Assembly (NCBI GenBank): GCA_964619555.1
Contig: CAZUDV010000019.1
Coordinates: 1-64,000 of the forward strand
Length of the DNA: 64,000 nucleotides
Reading direction: 5' to 3'
From: JAGOPY01 sp964619555
GTDB lineage: Bacteria; Bacteroidota; Bacteroidia; Bacteroidales; JAGOPY01
Part shown: piece by piece, positions 1 through 7,450 of the stretch
Layout: each line of letters begins with the position of its first letter
Numbering within the stretch: the first letter of the stretch is position 1
Translations under genes and position numbers: made by a program
Notes under the pieces: model-generated
Database searches by the model: none
Seen by the model: only the letters and a program-made list of their open reading frames with translations
What the model was told of the DNA's origin: nothing

Positions 1-44
1 TTTGACATAATCACTTCTACGGTAACTGTCAGATTAAGTTTTAG

Positions 45-1028
45 CTAATACAAATCATCAAAGGTATCTCCGCCTGACCATTCCAAGCCTTGTGCAAGTT
101 TAAAGTGTTTTTCCGCACCGTCTTGCTTGAAAAAACTTCCAAGACTATTATGAACAAAGAAATCATTTATATAAGTCACCTCTGCTAAAGAATAAGGTTT
201 TACTGCATCCTCATCACTATTTCTGCCCATAATCCATAAAGTATTTTCGTCTTTGGAAATTGCAAAACCTTCAATAATAGTGTTTGAATACTGATTTCGT
301 GAAAATATTTTTTCTGCTTTCAAGTTTGCAAAATAAGCAGTAATTGGATTATTACTCATGGATTGCGGACAACATGGAAATTCAGTTGGTGTTTTCCAAT
401 TCTTTTGTTTAACATTTGGCGTTAAGGAGAGGGTAAATTCTTGAATGTAAGCAACATTTGTTTTTGGTAAACTCCTATTGTATATCCATTCTCCTAAAGA
501 ACCCCCAGCCGGAAGTTTTTCACTTTCTGCCCAAGCCAATAGTCTTTTTTTACTTGCTTGTGCTTCTTGAATACTCACTGTACACATCCAGTCATAATTC
601 GGCTCCTGAAACTTGCTACGGAATTTTGAAGGGTTGGAAAGAAATTCCTCAACGCTACAGCCACAAGCTATTTCAATTCGCTTTACTGTAATTGGATTAA
701 GCAAGACATTTTCTAACCTCGTTACCCATCGAAGATTATCAGGTCTATTATTCTGTTTGTTGGTATCAATATGGTCAACAACATGTTCTTTGGTAGGTGG
801 TTCTCCGTGAAATGCAGTAGCAACTATTCTGTGAATACGAACTGAAGCAATTTCTAAATAACCTGTCTTGCTGTTTGGTTTGCCAAAAGTCCATTTATTG
901 TCTGTCGGTCGAGTTCGTTTATTGTTAGGAGCGTGTCTTAATACAGCACCATTATCCCGAACAGAGTAATGCTCATTTTTATAATGGCATTCTTGAATGC
1001 CATTATACGTTTCAAGTAAATTTTCCAT
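45..1028 (-). CDS. HNH endonuclease family protein
   Basis: Predicted DNA endonuclease of 327 residues. Residues about 60-105 form an HNH_3-type ββα-metal core: an H-R-I-V-A-x-A-F stretch, then V-V-D-H-I-D-x-N-x-x-N-N-R-P-x-N-L-R-W-V, as in phage and mobile-intron nucleases. The rest matches nothing I recognise. It lies 5 bp downstream of an XRE regulator on the same strand, so the two are very likely cotranscribed with the regulator first. The sequence is AT-rich relative to the chromosome to the right and sits in a mobile element. A defence or selfish nuclease is the likely role; the target is unknown. ATG start at 1026-1028. Confidence 0.8.
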   Translation of the reverse strand: MENLLETYNGIQECHYKNEHYSVRDNGAVLRHAPNNKRTRPTDNKWTFGKPNSKTGYLEIASVRIHRIVATAFHGEPPTKEHVVDHIDTNKQNNRPDNLRWVTRLENVLLNPITVKRIEIACGCSVEEFLSNPSKFRSKFQEPNYDWMCTVSIQEAQASKKRLLAWAESEKLPAGGSLGEWIYNRSLPKTNVAYIQEFTLSLTPNVKQKNWKTPTEFPCCPQSMSNNPITAYFANLKAEKIFSRNQYSNTIIEGFAISKDENTLWIMGRNSDEDAVKPYSLAEVTYINDFFVHNSLGSFFKQDGAEKHFKLAQGLEWSGGDTFDDLY

Positions 1029-1033
1029 AATGA

Positions 1034-1528
1034 TTACATTTGATTGGGTACAATATCAATATGGTATCCTAAAACAAATGCTAACTTTGAAAGAATATCA
1101 AGTCCAACGGAATATTTACCTTGTTCAATTCTACTGAGATTTGCAGCGTCTATATTTGCTAACTTTGCTAAATCTTTTGCTTCTATTCCCTTTTCTTCTC
1201 GAATTTGGCGAATTTTTTTTCCTATTCGAGTTCTTTCTCCTTGTCTGTCTCCAGAACTCATTCCCATAAATGACACACCATTTAGCAATAAATCACGCCA
1301 AATATTGTGGGTCATTATTTCCTTGTCATCAGAGAAATTTTTGTCAAAAACATACTCTATCAAATGTAGTTGATAATGACGAGTTTCTTCATTGGTGTAA
1401 ATCCCAATTTGAGCCAATATGGAAAAAACTTCTCCATCTTGAGCAATAACCTCGACCATTTTGTCATCAATAATTGCCGCTTTTGACTTAAATTCAGTCG
1501 CCAAAAATTTTTTAAGTTCTTTATTCAT
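1034..1528 (-). CDS. XRE-family transcriptional regulator
   Basis: A 164-residue protein. Its C-terminal part (about residues 102-160) is a lambda-Cro/C1-type helix-turn-helix: I-G-K-K-I-R-Q-I-R-E-E-K-G, then A-K-L-A-N-I-D-A-A-N-L-S-R-I-E-Q-G-K. The first 100 residues are an unrecognised domain, so it is about twice as long as a minimal controller protein. It is the first gene of a pair with the HNH nuclease. A perfect palindrome overlaps the promoter about 75 bp upstream, which suggests autoregulation and restrained nuclease expression, as with restriction-modification C proteins. The role is inferred; the HTH fold is clear. Confidence 0.85.
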   Translation of the reverse strand: MNKELKKFLATEFKSKAAIIDDKMVEVIAQDGEVFSILAQIGIYTNEETRHYQLHLIEYVFDKNFSDDKEIMTHNIWRDLLLNGVSFMGMSSGDRQGERTRIGKKIRQIREEKGIEAKDLAKLANIDAANLSRIEQGKYSVGLDILSKLAFVLGYHIDIVPNQM

Positions 1529-1579
1529 ATCATTTTATACCGCATTTAAAGTGTTGTCGCCACTTTTAAAATTATGAAG

Positions 1580-1621
1580 CAAAGATAAAGAAAAATAATT
1601 TAATTGGCAAATATGCCAATT
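1580..1621 (-). promoter_or_regulatory. Promoter and palindromic operator of the XRE-HNH pair
   Basis: Reading on the minus strand, TATCTTTG (1587-1580) matches the Bacteroidota -7 element TAnnTTTG, and TTG (1610-1608) lies 20 bp upstream as the -33 element. The -33 sits inside a perfect inverted repeat, AATTGGCA (1602-1609) and TGCCAATT (1614-1621), separated by 4 bp. A repressor bound there would block RNA polymerase. The XRE protein encoded just downstream is the obvious candidate, by inference. Confidence 0.6.
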
Positions 1622-1893
1622 TAGAAATTTTACATATTCAAATTGTATGGTTAAGTGTTTTGTTCAGCGCAGGGAGGGGCGTTATATGCTGACCGTTAGG
1701 GATGAATCTTACAAAGAAAATAGAAATATAGATTTCCTCGCACCCACGCAAATAAAATTACGAAGTAAAAATTATCAGATGTGTAGTACATAACATTATA
1801 ATTGCCATTCCGCGGATATAAAATTGCCTTTTTGTAAGGTTTCTCTTTCCTTCTTTATCTATGCTATTGGTAATCAAAGAGAAAGAAGTTTTT

Positions 1894-1916
1894 TAGGGCA
1901 ATTACGCCCTATTTTT
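1894..1916. terminator. Hairpin with flanking T/A runs, probable bidirectional terminator
   Basis: TAGGGC (1894-1899) pairs with GCCCTA (1906-1911) across a 6-nt loop. T runs follow on the right and lie as A runs on the other strand to the left. It is placed between the XRE-HNH promoter and the rest of the non-coding stretch. Confidence 0.45.
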
Positions 1917-2017
1917 AATGAAAAAAAGGTCAACGACCTATAAAACACGAACATACGAACAAAAAAGCATAGTTTTTTTTGTTCGTAAGTATCTGGCCGG
2001 CGTTCCACCCTGTCGGG

Positions 2018-2042
2018 TTTTGGCAATTGCCTGTTGCCAAAA
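2018..2042. repeat. Perfect 9-bp inverted repeat
   Basis: TTTTGGCAA (2018-2026) and TTGCCAAAA (2034-2042) are perfectly complementary with a 7-nt loop. A further arm pair of the same flavour, ATTGCCC (2129-2135) and GGGCAAT (2145-2151), lies 90 bp to the right. Neither is placed as a terminator of a known gene. Confidence 0.6.
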
Positions 2043-2162
2043 TGACCGATATATGAAATGAGATGTCCACAAAACGAGACGTTCCCCTGCCAATCTTGTA
2101 GTGAGGCAATTGCTCCCCTTTATAATTGATTGCCCATTTTAAACGGGCAATTGCCAAATTGC

Positions 2163-2227
2163 AAGGTTATCAATAGTCGAGTCAACTGAACCCGGTTCAA
2201 AGTTGATGACAAGCTGTTGATAACCTT
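2163..2227. repeat. Nested long hairpin (possible cruciform or structured RNA)
   Basis: Outer arms AAGGTTATCAA (2163-2173) and TTGATAACCTT (2217-2227) are an 11-bp perfect match. An inner stem is formed by TCAACTGAACC (2182-2192) and GGTTC-AA-AGTTGA (2194-2206), with only a 2-nt bulge and a 1-nt loop. The two stems together make a bulged hairpin of about 65 nt. No T tract follows, so it is not a standard terminator. Confidence 0.6.
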
Positions 2228-2386
2228 ATACATTGCTCACCTTCAACTTGATAATGAAAGGTTTATAAACTGCAATTTCTTTTGGTTCTTTAATTTATTG
2301 CAGATAGTCAAAAAAAAAAAAACCGGGCCACGTATGCAGAGTTTCTGATTGTAATGGTTAAAAAGTCAAAGGCTTACAAATCACGC

Positions 2387-2427
2387 AAATACCAGTTCAA
2401 AAAACATCTTTTTTTGAACTGGTATTT
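2387..2427. repeat. Perfect 18-bp hairpin
   Basis: Positions 2387-2404 and 2410-2427 are perfect reverse complements with a 5-nt loop. The A/T run lies next to the loop rather than after the stem, so the hairpin differs from an intrinsic terminator, although it is downstream of the minus-strand ATPase gene and could still end its transcript. It is the strongest palindrome of the stretch. Confidence 0.65.
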
Positions 2428-2613
2428 CGCTGCGCTGCGCTCCGCCCTATCGGAAATTACAATTGCAGGTGGGGCAATTTACCGATATATGAAATAAGGG
2501 TGTTGGTTTGCTGGCTGCTCCCCTTGCTCTATTGTTCGACTGTTCAATTGTTCCGGGTTCCATTCTCTATGCGCTTAGCTCTAAGCCCTATGCCTCCCGG
2601 TGCAGAGCGTTTT

Positions 2614-3870
2614 CTATTCATTTAACAGGGCTTTAAGTTGTTCAAATGAATCGCTGATATAGGGCACAGCATCAAAACGACCCTGTAAATAAGCCTTTTC
2701 AAGGTCCATGGTGTCTCGAAAGTCGCTGTAATCGTATAACGAATACACATCAGTCGAAGCGTCCTCTTTTTTATTGGCGAAGAATATCTGGTCTTTCCGG
2801 AACTTTTTCAAATCCAGGAACCGGGTGTTATGTGTTGTGCAGATCAACTGGGCCTTATCGCCTGCGCGGAAAATATTAAAAATGTATTCGATGATCTTCG
2901 GATGTAAGCTATCTTCAATTTCATCGATCAGGAGTACTTTATTATTTTTCACGACGTCAAGAAGAGTCAGCATGATGAAAAATAATTTAATCGTCCCCTG
3001 GGATTCTTCTGTCAGAAAATCAAATGCAACATCGGGCGAAGCCCTGTGATAGGTTTTAATCTGCAGGTGATCCTGCACCACATCCTCAACGGTAATTGTC
3101 AACTGATTAAGGTCTGCATTGAAGTTTTTGCCCTGTTGCTTTAGCACCTTAATTTTAACATCCACAATATCACTGTCTGCAATCTTAAGTGCCTCCATCA
3201 AATGGGCTTTATTCTCCTTCGTAAGGGTTTCGATTGCTTTTAATCCATAACTGGCATATTGCAAGATGAATGTTTGAAAGAAATAATTGAAAATCTCTTT
3301 TGCAACATCCCGATCCATCTGGCTTGCCCTCGAAATGTACAAAGCTTTGTCAGAAGTATTTTCAGCCACATCAAAGGGACGTTTGATCAAATCGCCAAAG
3401 GAATACTTGTCTTTTTTTGTCTTGCCCAGGCGTTCGTCCCTGGTAAATATTTTTGTAATCCTACCTTTAGGATAATAAAAAAGGCTTTCGGTCAGGATCT
3501 TCTGCCTGGTCAGAGAAAAGGAGTATTCGTATTCAATCCCCGATGTTACGAAACGAATGAAATAGGTGCTGGGTTTTTGCTCGTACCCGGAGAACTTAAA
3601 AGGCTGGAAATTGAAGATGACATTTTCATTATGAACATGTGAATTAATGACCATGGCATGACAAAACCGGATAGCGTTGATAATATTGCTTTTACCGGAT
3701 GCATTGGCGCCATAAATGGCCATAGTCTTGATCACTTCCAGGTCATCAAACTTAAATACGTTATCGGAGAGCGCACGGGCATTTGCTGACTTTATACTGG
3801 CTGCCCTGAAATCCAGCGTAATTTCGTCTTTAATGGAGAAAAAATTACTTAATCGAATTTCTAATACCAT
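2614..3870 (-). CDS. AAA_15/AAA_21 family ATPase (AbiL/RloC-like), orphan
   Basis: A 418-residue ATPase of the COG1106 type found in abortive-infection loci. It opens with the characteristic N-terminal β-strand region (L-S-N-F-F-S-I-K-D), then a Walker A motif G-A-N-A-S-G-K-S at residues 54-61. A Walker B, V-L-L-I-D-E-I-E-D-S-L-H-P, lies near residue 315, followed by the switch histidine in C-T-T-H-N-T. The C-terminus G-R-F-D-A-V-P-Y-I is typical of the family. Relatives usually sit beside an RloB/AbiLii-type effector; none is visible here, as the downstream kilobase is non-coding. The ATP-binding fold is certain; a phage-defence role is inferred from family and context. Confidence 0.85.
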   Translation of the reverse strand: MVLEIRLSNFFSIKDEITLDFRAASIKSANARALSDNVFKFDDLEVIKTMAIYGANASGKSNIINAIRFCHAMVINSHVHNENVIFNFQPFKFSGYEQKPSTYFIRFVTSGIEYEYSFSLTRQKILTESLFYYPKGRITKIFTRDERLGKTKKDKYSFGDLIKRPFDVAENTSDKALYISRASQMDRDVAKEIFNYFFQTFILQYASYGLKAIETLTKENKAHLMEALKIADSDIVDVKIKVLKQQGKNFNADLNQLTITVEDVVQDHLQIKTYHRASPDVAFDFLTEESQGTIKLFFIMLTLLDVVKNNKVLLIDEIEDSLHPKIIEYIFNIFRAGDKAQLICTTHNTRFLDLKKFRKDQIFFANKKEDASTDVYSLYDYSDFRDTMDLEKAYLQGRFDAVPYISDSFEQLKALLNE

Positions 3871-3881
3871 TTTAATAAGCT

Positions 3882-3906
3882 TATTTGTAATTATATTACA
3901 AATATA
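3882..3906 (-). promoter_or_regulatory. Promoter -7 element embedded in a palindrome upstream of the ATPase
   Basis: TATATTTG on the minus strand (3906-3899) matches TAnnTTTG. It overlaps a perfect 10-bp inverted repeat, TATTTGTAAT (3882-3891) and ATTACAAATA (3895-3904), with a 3-nt spacer, only 11 bp upstream of the ATG. No clear -33 TTG is visible. The arrangement suggests repression at this promoter; the repressor is unknown. Confidence 0.5.
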
Positions 3907-3943
3907 AGCAATAAATGTGAAGATAATAAGGAGATAGTAAAAA

Positions 3944-4042
3944 TTGTTCCAAGGTTCCAGGTTCCAGGTTCCAGCCCATCGCCATACGCTCTATGCCTTA
4001 AGCTTCATGCCTCCCTGCCTCCCTGCCTCCATGCCTCCATGC
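3944..4042. repeat. Low-complexity simple repeats (GTTCC and CCTCCCTG types)
   Basis: Tandem AGGTTCC units (about 3950-3974) are followed by CCTCCCTG and CCTCCATG units (about 4009-4042). Similar text recurs at 2545-2600 and 5853-5890, each time between cargo genes of the mobile element. No gene is present. Confidence 0.6.
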
Positions 4043-4148
4043 TTTCCTACTACCAGAGAAATCCGAACACGATCAGGGTGCGCTATTTGTTGAATCCTGC
4101 TATGGCGATTTCGATGAGTTTTTTGGGTTAGAGCATTGGTTTTTAAAC

Positions 4149-4949
4149 CTAAATAGCTGCAATAAGATTTTCAATAACGTACTGACCTGCGGTCTGGGGA
4201 TCATAGGCTTCACCCGGAAGCAACAGTGCCTTTGTATCACCGATAAACTCGGGATCATTTAGTTTTTCCAACAAATTTTTCTCAAATTCAATCCTGAAAG
4301 GGCCATGTTTCCCACTGTCCCTTAAAGAAAAATCAATATAGGTTCTATAACATGTCAAAATCTCTTCCAGATTTGGGCTGAATTCTCTTATAAACTTGAA
4401 TAAATCATACAGGTCTCTTCCTTTACTTCGTTGGTAAAGTGCCCTCAATTTAGTGCCGAGCAACTCCTCCAACTTGTATGTTGTGATATCTGTCTTCCCC
4501 TTAAATAAAGGTGAATCCATAAGAAAGGGGATTGAATTCCATCCTAAAACAGCAAAGTGTTCTCTCGAATTAACTTCAACCTTAATCCGCATTTTTTGGA
4601 CAGGTTCAATTTCCGAATCATAGTGATAAATCAATTTAAAACTACTCTCAGCCCTTTTTACAGTAGCCTTTCCAAATCCCTCAAATACAGTTTGTAATCT
4701 CCGGATTATTTCTTTGACAGGACCCGATTCTATTTGTACCAGGTCAATATCTTCTGAATATCTTGACGCCTGGCCCATGAATAGTTTGGATAAAGCTGTA
4801 CCGCCTCTGAAAGCCAATCGAGAAGCGAGAAATTCATCCTGATAAATTTTTACCAGGGCCCGACTGATGATCAGGTCCTGCTCCACCTGTTCGGAGAATT
4901 GCCAGGGAGCGTGTTGTTGCCATTCGGTGATATAAGCCCTTGGTATCAT
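4149..4949 (-). CDS. AbiEii-type nucleotidyltransferase toxin
   Basis: Toxin of a type IV AbiE toxin-antitoxin/abortive-infection system, 266 residues. The nucleotidyltransferase signature is intact: F-R-G-G-T-A-L-S-K at residues 47-55 and S-E-D-I-D-L at 65-70, giving the G-[G/S]-x9-15-D-x-D pattern with D67 and D69. Related toxins such as MenT act by transferring nucleotides to tRNA, blocking growth. The gene follows its antitoxin with a 4-bp ATGA overlap (4946-4949), so translation is coupled. AT-rich and within the mobile element. Family assignment is firm; the RNA target here is not known. Confidence 0.9.
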   Translation of the reverse strand: MIPRAYITEWQQHAPWQFSEQVEQDLIISRALVKIYQDEFLASRLAFRGGTALSKLFMGQASRYSEDIDLVQIESGPVKEIIRRLQTVFEGFGKATVKRAESSFKLIYHYDSEIEPVQKMRIKVEVNSREHFAVLGWNSIPFLMDSPLFKGKTDITTYKLEELLGTKLRALYQRSKGRDLYDLFKFIREFSPNLEEILTCYRTYIDFSLRDSGKHGPFRIEFEKNLLEKLNDPEFIGDTKALLLPGEAYDPQTAGQYVIENLIAAI

Positions 4950-5758
4950 AGATCACTCTCCGGAATGGTGTTTTCAAGAATCTTCCACTTATTGTTAATA
5001 GTATATCCTGCCGACGCTTTACCAGTTTTTAAGGGTGTGTTACGGAAGCTGGATTCTTTAAGGGCATCAAATATTACTGCTGATAATTTTCCATCCGGAT
5101 GAATAAGGTCTAACAGATATCCCAACCTTTGCAGGACAGGGATTGGTACATTTTCAGCAATTACCTTCTTTAGCACAGAAGGTTTCATGGCTTCATGCAA
5201 TTCATTCAGGATGGTAAAACAGCGGTTAATCCCACCAATCCTTTTTTCATAAAGAAGCAGATCAATTGCAGTCAGTTCCGGGCCAGATACTTTTATATAA
5301 CCAGCTTCAGTCTTTCTGCTTTCCAAAAATTCTTCAGCAATATTTGTCTTTATTATAAAATTGACCGTAAGGTTTCCTTTCTTAATTGGCCGGAGCGGAG
5401 GTTTTTCAGTAATAACAAAAAATTCCTGCGGAGCCTGATGGGAAGCGCCAAAAAATGAAGCCGCGTTCAATAATCCAACATAATATTTCTTTTCAAGATA
5501 ACGCATCATCTGGTCCATAAACATAATAGGAGGTAAAGTTTTTTGAACAGAATATTCAGGAGGTACAATTAAGTAAAATCCCTTTCTTAAAGGAGTTATT
5601 TTTCCTTTGTTGGTCATCCTGTTTAAAGCCTTCTTAATGGCTTCTTCAGTAGTCTTGAATTCAGTCCTGATTTCTTCAAGAGAAAAAGTATACCTTCCTT
5701 TTATCCTGAGCTTATCAGTAAAATCCTCTAAATAGTTATATGACATAGTAGTAATCAT
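4946..5758 (-). CDS. AbiEi-type antitoxin and transcriptional regulator
   Basis: A 270-residue partner of the AbiEii toxin. The N-terminal 65 residues form a winged helix (T-T-E-E-A-I-K-K-A-L-N-R-M, then a G-K-I-T-P-L-R-K-G-F-Y wing), and the rest matches the AbiEi C-terminal domain that neutralises the toxin. Family members bind inverted repeats in their own promoter; a matching inverted repeat lies at 5778-5814, starting 20 bp upstream. A second in-frame ATG four codons downstream of the first could also be used. The gene order antitoxin-toxin is standard. Confidence 0.88.
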   Translation of the reverse strand: MITTMSYNYLEDFTDKLRIKGRYTFSLEEIRTEFKTTEEAIKKALNRMTNKGKITPLRKGFYLIVPPEYSVQKTLPPIMFMDQMMRYLEKKYYVGLLNAASFFGASHQAPQEFFVITEKPPLRPIKKGNLTVNFIIKTNIAEEFLESRKTEAGYIKVSGPELTAIDLLLYEKRIGGINRCFTILNELHEAMKPSVLKKVIAENVPIPVLQRLGYLLDLIHPDGKLSAVIFDALKESSFRNTPLKTGKASAGYTINNKWKILENTIPESDL

Positions 5759-5777
5759 AGATCATGATGTATTTTCA

Positions 5778-5814
5778 TTTGCGAAAGGTACTACAATCTG
5801 TCCACATTCGCAAA
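5778..5814 (-). promoter_or_regulatory. Putative AbiE promoter with paired AbiEi operators
   Basis: TTTGCGAA (5778-5785) and TTCGCAAA (5807-5814) are an exact 8-bp inverted repeat with 21 bp between arms; each arm is itself near-palindromic. On the minus strand a near-consensus -7, TACCTTTC (5790-5783), and a -33 TTG (5813-5811) are 20 bp apart. One arm overlaps each promoter element, an arrangement well suited to AbiEi autorepression. Confidence 0.6.
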
Positions 5815-5852
5815 CAATATGTCAGAAAAAATCAAATGGACTGGCGATCGTC

Positions 5853-5890
5853 TCATCCTCCCTGCCTCCCTGCTTCCCCGCCTCCATGCC
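5853..5890. repeat. Low-complexity CCTCCCTG repeat
   Basis: Short tandem units of CCTCCCTG and CCTCCATG between the AbiE promoter and the integrase stop codon, of the same type as at 4009-4042. Confidence 0.55.
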
Positions 5891-5896
5891 CCCATT

Positions 5897-7276
5897 CTAC
5901 CAGTCTGTCAGTTTCTTGGCAATCTCTTTCTTCTGTTCGTCTTCAAAGCTGTCCAGGTAGTTCTCAGTGGTCTTGATATCAGTATGACCTAAGGCATCGC
6001 TGATAAAGGTTACATTGACCCCTGACCGTTTCAGTACGGTTGCGAAGGAATGCCTGGCCGTATACGTGGTAACCCTGTGTTCGATGCCGACTTTAGCTGC
6101 AACCTTGTTAATGTAAACATTGATCATCTGGACAGCCTGTGCTACTATGGCATGTTTCTTTTCAGGAGTCTGGTCATTAGTCAGGAAAGGAAAGATAAAG
6201 CTATCGGGCTGAACTGGCTTGTTCCCCCAGCGATCAATGATTTGCTGCACTTTATCGGTCAGGATGATATCAATAGGCCTTGAATTGCGGTTCGTATTGA
6301 TCGTTTTTGCCCTTCTGAAATAGATGTGATCACCTTGAATATTGGCATACTTTAACCAGCAAACGTCCTTTATATTCATGCCATTGCAGAGGTAGGAGAA
6401 AATCCAGAGATCCCGGTAAAAATATTCCTGCTCGTCACTCTCCGGCTGGTATTTAAAGATCTTCTCAATCTCAGCAATTTTCAGGGCTTTCTTAATATTC
6501 TGAGGTTGTGGGATCTCATATCTGCCCTTACCGAAGGGATAATCTTCCTGTTTGACAATTCCCTCTTTAATGGCCTCGTTAAAAAGATAACGCAGACTGC
6601 GGAGATAAATTGAGACGGTGGTTTGTGAGGTGCCATTTAAGGTCTTATGAGATTCATATTTTTTTAAGAATTGTGGGGTAATGCTTTTAAAAGACAATCT
6701 TTTTTCACCAGCAAATGCTTTTATTGAATTCCTGGAATAGGTGTAATTATTTGCACTGCCGAACTGTTGATTTCCTTTCAATACTTTAATGTAATCATCA
6801 TAGGCACCATACACATCATCCTTGATTCTACCCGGATCAAGGAAGCGTTTTTCAAATTTTTCAAAAGAAAAGTAATCCATGTCATAGATTATTTCCAATG
6901 CCCTCCGGAGATTTTCGTGGAAAATGATCTTCTTTTCTTTAAGGTCCCCTCTGGTCTTCGGTCCAATTGTCTTTAACCAATCCTCAGGCAGCATCTGAAC
7001 TTTTGTAGAATAGAATTTCGAGAATCGTTTGTGTATGATCTGCAATCGGACTGTCGATGTCCCATCTTTCCTGAGTCTGACAGTATCTAAGATTACAGAA
7101 ACTGATACCCTCTTTTGCTTTAGAAGGGCAAAATTCTGTTCCGGATGGGTTATTGTCGGTAATTTTTCCTTTTTCTTCCGGATCTTTTTTTCCTCCAAAT
7201 TGACAATTTTGACATTTTTTTCAAATTGGGCATCTTTCTTTGCCTCAATTTTATTAGCTTTACCAGATGGTGCCAT
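5897..7276 (-). CDS. Tyrosine recombinase (integrase) of the Bacteroidota element type
   Basis: A 459-residue site-specific recombinase: an N-terminal arm-binding and SAM-like core-binding region (residues about 50-270), then a phage-integrase catalytic domain. Visible catalytic residues near the C-terminus are the Arg in T-A-R-H-S-F, the His in L-G-H-T-D, and the Tyr nucleophile in T-T-E-N-Y-L. The usual first catalytic Arg is absent: the motif reads C-N-G-M-N-I-K-D, as in IntDOT-like Bacteroidota integrases where it is also replaced. The His of the HxxR box is Tyr. It lies next to a tRNA-Pro 3' fragment that is the likely attachment site, so it probably integrates the whole left-hand element. 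Confidence 0.9.
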   Translation of the reverse strand: MAPSGKANKIEAKKDAQFEKNVKIVNLEEKKIRKKKEKLPTITHPEQNFALLKQKRVSVSVILDTVRLRKDGTSTVRLQIIHKRFSKFYSTKVQMLPEDWLKTIGPKTRGDLKEKKIIFHENLRRALEIIYDMDYFSFEKFEKRFLDPGRIKDDVYGAYDDYIKVLKGNQQFGSANNYTYSRNSIKAFAGEKRLSFKSITPQFLKKYESHKTLNGTSQTTVSIYLRSLRYLFNEAIKEGIVKQEDYPFGKGRYEIPQPQNIKKALKIAEIEKIFKYQPESDEQEYFYRDLWIFSYLCNGMNIKDVCWLKYANIQGDHIYFRRAKTINTNRNSRPIDIILTDKVQQIIDRWGNKPVQPDSFIFPFLTNDQTPEKKHAIVAQAVQMINVYINKVAAKVGIEHRVTTYTARHSFATVLKRSGVNVTFISDALGHTDIKTTENYLDSFEDEQKKEIAKKLTDW

Positions 7277-7312
7277 CGTGTATCTATTTATTGATAAATG
7301 TTTCAGAATAAT

Positions 7313-7357
7313 TCACAAACAAAATCACAAACAAATGTAATTAAATAGTCGATACAA
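7313..7357 (-). promoter_or_regulatory. Integrase promoter region with tandem 11-bp direct repeats
   Basis: TCACAAACAAA occurs at 7313-7323 and again at 7325-7335, a 12-bp period close to one helical turn. On the minus strand TACATTTG (7339-7332) fits the -7 consensus and overlaps the right copy; the nearest TTG is only 15 bp further upstream. The repeats could bind an excision factor, the integrase arm domain or a repressor. Confidence 0.4.
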
Positions 7358-7450
7358 ACCATTGAAAAATAGTAAATAAAAATTTTAATATATTGAATAT
7401 CAACAACATTAAATAATTAACAAAGAGTAAGAATTAAGGGAAAAAACAGA

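Larger units (their letters stand above)
1622..2613. other. Palindrome-rich non-coding stretch inside the mobile element
   Basis: About one kilobase without a credible gene. The only ORF inside it (75 codons, minus strand, 1930-2157) resembles nothing I know and overlaps several hairpins. The stretch is AT-rich and carries at least five perfect inverted repeats between 1894 and 2427, the main ones listed separately. A roughly repeated motif, CCGATATATGAAAT, occurs near 2045 and 2481, each time preceded by CAATTG-rich sequence. It could be an ssDNA-folding recombination or transfer site, a structured RNA, or debris of lost genes; I cannot choose between these. Confidence 0.5.

Noticed and set aside
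458..691. Plus-strand ORF opposite the HNH gene
   Set aside because: Shadow frame of the HNH gene with no protein-like composition.
1660..1710. Integron attC-like words (GGCGTTATATGC, CCGTTAGGG)
   Set aside because: No complete attC fold with paired R and L boxes and no integron integrase; too short to support a cassette claim.
1930..2157. 75-codon ORF on the minus strand
   Set aside because: It overlaps several perfect palindromes, has no recognisable domain and no promoter; non-coding structure explains the sequence better.
2163..2427. Retron-like ncRNA
   Set aside because: Hairpins alone; no reverse transcriptase gene in the window, so it is kept only as a palindrome cluster.
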